DNA from: Trachythela sp. YZ-2020 | Lineage: Eukaryota > Cnidaria > Anthozoa > Malacalcyonacea > Clavulariidae | Assembly (NCBI GenBank): GCA_016169945.1 | Contig: JADLSH010000377.1 | Span: 496,001-560,000 of the forward strand | Direction of reading: 5' to 3' | DNA: 64,000 nucleotides | In this document: piece by piece, positions 11,305 through 20,300 of the stretch | Layout: every line of letters starts with the position of its first letter | How positions within the stretch are numbered: the first letter of the stretch is position 1 | Position numbers and translations under genes: made by a program | The notes under the pieces: model-generated | Told to the model about the DNA's origin: nothing | Database searches by the model: none | Seen by the model: the letters and a program-made list of their open reading frames with translations, nothing else

Positions 11305-14300
11305 GCATTTTTCTCGCATTCTTCAACCTTGCTAGGCCAACCCTTGCTAGGCCAAGAGGAAAAGTTGATCGTCATGCATAAAACAAATTTTTAACAAATA
11401 CAGCTTTTAAATGATCTGGCGAGATGAATAGTAAATTGTTCGAATGTGGTACTCCATTTTCGTTGTATTGAAAATTCCACCACGCTCACGTGTGCGATTT
11501 TAATTAGGCCAATGAAATTCTACTTTTTAGCGAGCTGTTCAGAGACGCCGGTACGATGAGAGGGCAAGGGGGTAGATTTTCATCGAAGGGCACTTTTGAA
11601 TTTATATATCAAACTAAAGGCGTTTGCGAAATTAACATCGAAATGTTAATTTCATACATATTATTGCTTACGGTTTTGCAAGACTTGTCATGACTTCAAG
11701 AATACGTAAATTTCAATAAATGTTATGGATCCTTTGTTAAAATATACTCTTGAATGTTTTGCATCTATTTGGGATTTGGGAATATAAAAAACTTACTATT
11801 CTTGTTATTTGATGCTGAAGAGATACTGAAGCACATAAATGTGGTAGAAATATGTCTATCTTTCGTCCATGCGAAGGAAATCAATTTTTTTGTTGATTGC
11901 ATTGACTCACGTTTTTGATATTTGGACGTAAAAAAGGTAGACCTTATGCATTGCGCCACATTTATGTATGGCATAAAACATAAATATGGCGCAATGTATA
12001 CATTAAATAGAAAAGAACACTTATTTTAAAAATGAATAAAAGAGCCCAGAAAATTACTTTTAAACCACATATGTTATATATAAGAAAATTTTTATTACCT
12101 GACGTTTCGTTGTTCAGAGCATTTAAACAAATTTATACATGGTATGTTATATATATTTATAATATAACATTTATAGTACGCGCGTGCTGATTGGTCGAGA
12201 AGCGTGTTTCTATAACTGTACATAAACACGGAAATTTTCCCGCCAAAATTTAAAATCATAAAAAAACAAATTTAATGCGAATTATAAAACTTTGAATACT
12301 ATTTAAAAACAATTTTAATGCTTTTACACATTTTTGACTGCTAATTTTCAAACAGAGTTGTTTTCTTGCAGCGAAATTGACGGGCAAAGGTCAGCATGCT
12401 TACGTAATGAGAATTTGTAAATTCATCGAGTTTAAAAAATGACTTTTGAGTTATATTATAAAAGAAATAGAAAACATTTTTTTTGCTGTGTTTCTATACG
12501 CTTATAGAAACACTTGTGGGAGTTTTGGAGAACTCGAAATAACGTGGAAAAACTCGCCCTACGGGCTCGTTTTCCCACTGATTATTTCTCGTTCTCCCAA
12601 CTCCGATCCCACGCGTGTTTCTATAAGTGTATAGAAACACGGAAAATGTTTTCTATTTCTTAATTACAAAATAGAATGGTGTTAAATTACAAAACGGTTA
12701 CAATATTCAAAAGAACGAATGAACATAAAGAAACGAAAACAACTTGTCAGTAAATGTTGTCTGACTTTAATATCCTTTCATCGGGTACTTCTGAATTTGA
12801 CCTTCTTATTCGTCAAAGCCTATTAATATCCAAAATAACCCAGTCTTTACTCTTTACAGTCGATTTCATCAAACTTTTGCCAAAATATTCCGAAGTTCGT
12901 TCCGAACTTCGCAAATTCGTTGCGAAGTTCAAAAGTTCATATAATGAATTCACAAACAGTTTGTAAACTGAGCATTTGATTGGCTACCTTTTTTAGTAGC
13001 CAATCAGAGGGTTTGTTTACGAACCTACTTGTGAATTCATTATGAACTTTTGAACTTCGCAACGAATTTGCGAAGTTCGGAACGAACTTCGGAATATTTT
13101 GGCAAAAGTTTGATGAAATCGACTGTAACGCTAATATAACTTCTACTCCCCTGGATTTATTCTAGTTTTATTATTAACTTTTAATTACTAATCAATTAAC
13201 ATTAACCTTCTGCCAATTAATCTGACACTAAAACATTTACTATGAATATTGAATATTGTAACCGTTTTCGTGACTTAGAACCATTCTATCTTGTCAACAT
13301 ATATAACATACCATGTATACATTTGTTTAAATGCTCTGAATATGTTGTACGGTAAACAACGAAACGTCAGGTAATAAAAAAATTCTTATATATAATATGT
13401 GTGGTTTAAAAGTAATTTGCCGGGCTCTTTTATTCATTTTTAAAATAAGATTTCCGCCTGGTGTATCAATAGCTACTATATAGAAAATTGCAGTACCTGA
13501 ACGGGATCTTTGGAATAAGTATTGTTCTTCACATTCGGAAAGTATTTTTCAAGCAACTCGCGTAATTTCGGAATATAAACTGTTCCGCCGACAAGATAAA
13601 GGTCCTCGACGTGGCGGCTTGTTATGTTTCCACGAGATAACAGAGAATCCAACGGCTTTATCATGGCTTCCAAGATGTCTAAAATATAACCCTCGAACTC
13701 GCTTCGAGTCAAAATATATGCTAATGTCATGTCAGCCTGGTTTGCAACATTAACCTTGACCGTCAACGTATAATTATCTTTGTCGCTTAACGCTCTTTTA
13801 GCCTTTTCACATTCGATGCGGAGACTTTGCTGGAACTCAGGACTGTTCAACTGCACAAACGGGTCTGTAATATTTTTTTTTAATATTTCGGTCATTTTTT
13901 CAGCCAATCGTATATCTATGTCCCTACCACCAAGTGTCTTGTTACCATCTGTGGTTACAACTTTGAAGTACGAACCAAGAATTTGCATGTAGGAAAAATC
14001 ACTGGTGCCGCCTCCGATGTCCACCACCACAGACGACCGTGTATTGTTCGGTTTTGGTAATTTGACTCTATCTTTCATCCAGCGCAGATCGTCCACAAAA
14101 AATTTACCCGAAAATGCAGCCACGGTGGGTTCATTAACGATTTTAAGTGGATTTAATCCCGCTATTAGACCAGCATCCATCGTCGCTTTTCGTTGCGCAT
14201 CGTCAAATTGTGCCGGCACACTAATTATGACGTCATCGACGGTCACACCAAGTTTCGTCCGCGCAATTTCTGCCACACGATGTAGTATCAAAGCGCTGAC

Positions 14301-17300
14301 AACTTCTGGTTGTATTAACTTATTTTCATATCCTTTGCAAGGTATGTCAATGGCGACTCGTGTTCCTTCCGACGAATGAGACTTTAAAGTCGGTCGCACT
14401 CGGTAAACAAACATATGGTTGCGAACTTCGTAAAAGCTCTGACCCATAAGGCGTTTCACTTCGTATATCGTTGACAAGGGATTGACGACTGCTTGATTTA
14501 ATGCGTCTTTACCAATCAAAAGTGTGCCATTTTGATCAAAAGCTACAACCGATGGCATACATGGATCGTCATCTTCGCCACCATTTAATTTGATGTCTTT
14601 TCCTTTTCCGTCTTCGTTCATGTACGAAACGCAAGTCGTCGAGGTACCAAGATCAATGCCGAGAACATATGGTGGTTTCACGGCTATTGTTACGATCGAA
14701 TTTTCAGATCTTGACTTTATACCATAGCTATCATTACATTTACATTGGAATCTGTAGATACCGGCTTTTGAAATATTTATATAACCATCTTTAGATGGAT
14801 TGATCGCGCCCACATCGTCGGGACCGCTAACATATTCCCACCATTTGTGATCAATTTTATTTCCTATCCCACGACAATCAGCCTGAAGTTGTAGAGGGTC
14901 AGCGGCAGCAGTTTTTAAGGAAACAGTCACATAATGTTTCATGATGTGAACTTCTGGAGGGGACTCCTCGTTGATCAAAACAAAAAAGCGTTGTAGACTC
15001 TCGCGATTAGAGTTGTCGGTACAGGACAATTCGAGAGTGTACTTTCCAAGTATTTTGGGGATTTTTAAGTCTTTGAGGGAGGCACTGATTTTTTGCGAAG
15101 GGATTTTAAGGCAATCTTTGGTCCCACCTGGTATGACCGTGTTGTCATGGCTACCTGGATGTGGTTGTAACTGTCTCCAAACGCATTTTTCAATCTTGCC
15201 GGGGAGGTAAGCGCAACATTTCACATCAATTCCCCACTCCTCATTCGAAGGCGGTACATAAATATATTCTTGGTGAAACTCTATTTTTGGTTTGAAATCA
15301 TTATAAAAAATGCCGATGACGTAAGAGACGATGAAGAAAATGCCGATGCATAGCGTAATAAATCCTGCGAATAAACATTTCGAAGGCCGACCAAAGTACA
15401 ACGACGCTTGATCTAGAAGATACAAAAGGCGTGTGAAGCAACAGTCAACATGAAAAATTATAGAAATGCGGGTGAATGCAAAAAGTATGAACTATGTAAG
15501 ACAGAGTGTATCAGAAAGGTAATCCAACTTTGGCATTCTTCATCATGCGCATAATATTTAGTTTAAATATATAAACTTTTCGCACAAATAGACATCAGAC
15601 TTTTAGCTGTCAAATGCCACGTTGTAGTATCACCGATCAATAACTGCCCATGGGATACGATCCGATGAAAAAGGAGTGGTCAAAATCACATTTTTCCACC
15701 TGTGGGAATTAAACATCTTCGAATTTTCGACCATTTTCGCAAATGATGGCTGCGTATTCGTGGACGTTCAGCATTGCCAGTTCAATCTGCATACTTCCTG
15801 TTTCGTACAATTAATCAACCAACTTACGTCATCTTATTAAACTTTTTCAAATTACGTCATCTTATTAAAATTATTAAATTTGTATCCCAAATGAGAATAA
15901 TTTCAATGGTAGAAAAATGTGTTTTCGACCGTCAATTTTTAATCGTGTCGCATTTCGCATTTTGATTGCAACTGATACAAAAAAGGTATCATTTGATAGC
16001 CAAACGATTAATCTTTATTGGTATGCAAAAAGCAAATATATAAACTAAATAACGAGTCATCAAAACAAAGGTTTCGATTTTTGGATAATTTTCCGCGTAT
16101 ATGTCGAAGCGCGAGATTGACATCACTGCAACACACAAAATGAGTCATCTTTGTCACGTTCTCGCACGCTCAAAAATGATTCAATCTGAGACATACTCTG
16201 CAGTCCTACAGTTTATTACACTAGCTCGGCATTTATGAACTCAAACTTTGGATGTCTTAATAAAACTTGGAGATTGTCGCTACCATAAATACGCGGCTAA
16301 TCGACCGAGCAAAAAATTAGCATTTCTAAATATAAAATGTCTCAGCACTGGCACAACTCTACATATCAAGAGTTGCACACGCTTAATAACAGCACTAGTT
16401 TCCGTAAAAACATCCTTGGCTATTATCACAGGAACAAAATAAAACAAATTTGAAATGTGAGGTTTTCACACACCTGTACACGTTAGTCTCAGCAATTTTC
16501 ATAAAACATTTTTGTCTAGTACAATAGATCTAAACAAATTTAAAAAAATTCTGTACAGCCAAATTTAAAACAAATGAATAAACGTGATGGCTTTACAAAA
16601 TTATATTTACCTCGTTCAGATAATCTATTTTTCAACTGGAAAATTAAGACAGAAGACAGAAGGGTCAACAGATCATGAGGACATTGTTGAGCAATCGTCT
16701 GTTGTCCATAGTGACTATGGCCATGAGGAAGAAGAAACAGACAAAGAACGGTATTCTGCGAGAAACTCTTGAGGCGAGATTTAAGAACACCGTAGCTGTT
16801 AATTCATGCATGGTAAGTAAATTTATCAAAGTAATCTACTGTTAAACCGTTCCTGGAACTATTTATTACCGTGTTTCGTCTGATATGTGAACTTATTTTG
16901 AGGTGCACATGTGGGCATTGTAATGATGCTCTGTTAGGGGATGCGAGAGAGTACAGATGTTGTAAAGAGATTGCGGAATGCACTGGCAAATTTACGTTGA
17001 GGGAAAAGACGCAGAATGTATCACTCAGCACTGCATGGGATTATTCAGTTATTACGCGCAGAACAGTATTACAGACTACAGGGACTCTTCTCTCTGATAA
17101 GTTGGCAAATGCGCAATGCGGATGCCTAGCCTAGCCGCGCTATGTCCGTTCCGAAAAACATAGGTTTCTAGATTAGGCGAGATAAGTAACAAATTCTGGT
17201 CTATTTCGTTCTCAAAAACAGGTTTCTAGAGGCAATATAAGTTTTTAATGTGGACGCTTGTGAGTAAGCGTAAATTATATAATATAAATAAAGTCTATCA

Positions 17301-20300
17301 TATCTACGCTATCATATCTATGCTATATATAATAAATTGTTTGTTTTGCAATGGTCATACAATAGTTCTCGCATATAATGGACTTTAGAATAGTTTTCGT
17401 TATTTCAACGAATTTCATTTTGTTCAGTTGCGCGTTTACCGTAATTATTCGAATAAACGCCGCGGCGTTTATTAAATTTTTGGCGCTTCAAATGCGGCGT
17501 TTATTTGAGGGCGGGCGTTTATTCGAGGGCGGCGTTTATTGCAAATTTTGTAACAACAACTGTGAATTTATTGTTTAATTAATTAAAACACAACTTAACC
17601 AATTTTAAGACTCAACCCAAAAAACTAAGAATAAAATTCATGTCTTTTAAATATATATAAATATATATGGAAATTGAATTGTTCACTGTCTTATATAATG
17701 ACTAAGTTTCATTCTATTTCAATGTCACTGTCTCCTTCGTGGTCCGAGTCTAACAGCTGAATAATAGGGCATGCCTCTTCAACATCGGAAGACGTGTATT
17801 CTTCAGTGTCGAAAGGATTCGTTTCTGGCTCGTCGAGATTTAATATTGTCTTATTTTTTAAAGATAAGTACCGTAATTATTCGTTTATTAAATTTTTGGC
17901 GCTTCAGGTGCGGCGTTTATTCGAGGGCGGCGTTTAATAATATTTTTGCTTGTCCCTGCGGCGTTTATTCGAGGGCGGCGTTTATTCGAATAATTACGGT
18001 ATACGTATTTTGCGCTAAGTAAATTTATCCTTTCGGTCTCAAAGCGCCGCTAAAATCGGCTATTAGCAGTTCTTTACATCGCTAGGTTATTATTACTACA
18101 CTTGGTGCATGTCTATTTAGTGTCAAGTATATTAGTATTAATTTGCATGTTATACTTACTGTAGTTTCTACTGCGTTTATTACAGTCAGTTTTGTTTTGC
18201 ATATGGCGTATCATGGCGGCTTATATATGCAACAAATCGTCGTGTCGTGATATCATTGTATGGATTTATTCAACGCATCGCGCATACACAAAGTAGATTA
18301 ATTTGGATTTTGTTCAAAATCCCTCAAATTCTCAATTCTACCCAGACGAAGCTACAATGTTGATAGTATGTTGTTATTTACAGATTGAAAGAGCGCACTT
18401 TGTCATACTGCATATGTCATCATACTTCTCTGGCCGCGCGTCAAATTTCGACAGTTTATAGTTTCATAGTCAAACTTTAATCCAAAAATTCACAAACTTC
18501 TAATTGGAATTTTTCAACAAGGTTGGTATTGATATGATCAGAAAAGATGAAATTTCAGATAATGCAAGAATCCCAATATCGAAATTTTTATTGCACATAC
18601 ACTTCAAAGCCTTAAAATACACCATTTTGGTGCCACATTTGAAATTATGTTCCTATATATTTGTATATAATGACTAATGTCCTTTCAAAATTCCGGCAAT
18701 AACTCAGACTTTAAATTGCCATAACTTTTGATTGCCTGCACCGATTGTGATGAAACAAACACCAAAATGCTTCAAATTATGAGCTCTATCGGCACACTAG
18801 CCTTTTGATTCAGCTCCCCTTTAAATTTTCCCCCATAATATAGTGAATCAATTTGATTTTTAGGCTTTTTAGCAATTCAGTCATTATTTTTTTCACTATT
18901 TCTCACATATCCAAATCCGCACACACAGTCACACAGCTTTGGCCGCTTCTGAGTTGTGTAGTAGGCAGCTTACGGTGTTTATATATTCGATTTGATTTTC
19001 GGTATTATCATTTCTTCGCTTTTTCGATGTCTATTGAAAGACAAAAACAACAGTTCAATGCTAATTTGAGTTTCTTTTAACGCTATTTGTTTACAATTTA
19101 AATATAAAAAACCGTGCGTGTGCGCTTTTTCAGCCCGGTTTGCCGGGATGAAGCGATTATATGGCGAATTTCATCCCTGTAAAGCGGGCTAGCCCTGTCC
19201 ATGTAATCAGCCACTAAATGCGGCAAAATGTTAAAAAACGCCCAAATTCAGCGAAAACTTATTCCTTTGTGAGCCAATCTGTTTTTAATTTAATTTGATG
19301 TTTAAAGATGTGGACTTGGTGTGAAGAAATGAAACTGCATGCTTAGACCTTAGTGGAACTGGCATTTAACTTCAAAGGCGGGTAATTTCACTCTGCAGTC
19401 TGGGTATCTCCTTTTATCCCGGGTATAATAAATAGCCGAGCGGAATTAGTACTCTCGCCCCGGGCGGTCGCCCGGAATTGGAACGGCGCTTCGGACCGTT
19501 GGTTCGGGAATTAAGCCACAATAAAATAGAATATTTACCTGTGTCATCTTGTATCTGAATTATCTCTGGTATTTTTTCAGTATGATCGGGTTGGCTTTCT
19601 CCTGCACCATTATTTCTTCTATCAATTTTTCTCTCCTTGTTAGAGGAAGATGCATGGCAATATATAAATATTTAATTTTATGTGAATTACTTTTAAATTT
19701 TACAGATAACTTATTTACTGATTTTTCAAACCTAGCTTTATGCTTAAAATATTTTGAATCGGTTTGCGGTATCCTCGAATAGTTTTGACATCGTTACTCT
19801 GGTTTTGACAAGGTTAAAAGCAGTGTTCATCTCATAAAACTAGTTTGGGCTGACCGAATAAAAAAAAATATATAGAAAGTTTTGATCAGTTGTGAGTCAA
19901 CTTAATATTTAGCAGATAAATAATTTGCATGGAAGATCAAGTTCGGCTCATACTGATTAGCGGCTCTCAAGATAAAAATCTTTCTCTGACCCTGCTGGTG
20001 ACAAAGTGTAAGATGCATGGTGCGCGGTATTTCAAAGTTGGCTGTCAAGGGAGCTCAGAGGAAAGGGGCAAAGGCGATAATGTGCGCCCGGCCCTCTATT
20101 GGCTCGATTCCAGCCGTTGTGGGCTCCCCCACCGGCTGGATCAATGGTCGAGCTATTGCATTTTTCGATCAATAGAAACGAAGTGTACAAATTTCTAGGG
20201 TAACATGCTGATTGGTTAAAATAGTAGGTCAAGTGCTATACGTTCGACAAATAAACGACAATATGGCAAACATATGCTAGAGGTGTTATGAAAGAAGTAA

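Larger units (their letters stand above)
12020..13449. mobile_element. Composite foldback element with about 150-bp inverted ends
   Basis: The ends 12020-12150 and 13302-13449 are inverted copies (CTTATTTTAAAAATGAATAA, AAGAGCCC, TTACCTGACGTTTCGTTGTT). Each end carries a CGAAACGTC module like those in the Penelope terminal repeats at 55.3 and 62.8 kb, so they may be inverted Penelope-type terminal repeats. Two smaller palindromic elements are nested inside. Confidence 0.75.
10781..13496. other. Intron 4 of the Hsp70-VWA gene
   Basis: Contains a CT microsatellite and a nested inverted-repeat block (12020-13449). The rest, about 10800-11260 and 11310-12000, is AT-rich with no supported feature. 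Confidence 0.7.
15413..19538. other. Intron 3 of the Hsp70-VWA gene
   Basis: Contains a transposon fragment at 17437-18001 and a repeat relic near 19418. I see no supported gene in 15450-17400 or 18010-19400. Confidence 0.65.

Noticed and set aside
14005..14379. 124-codon plus-strand frame
   Set aside because: Antisense shadow of the Hsp70 ATPase exon.
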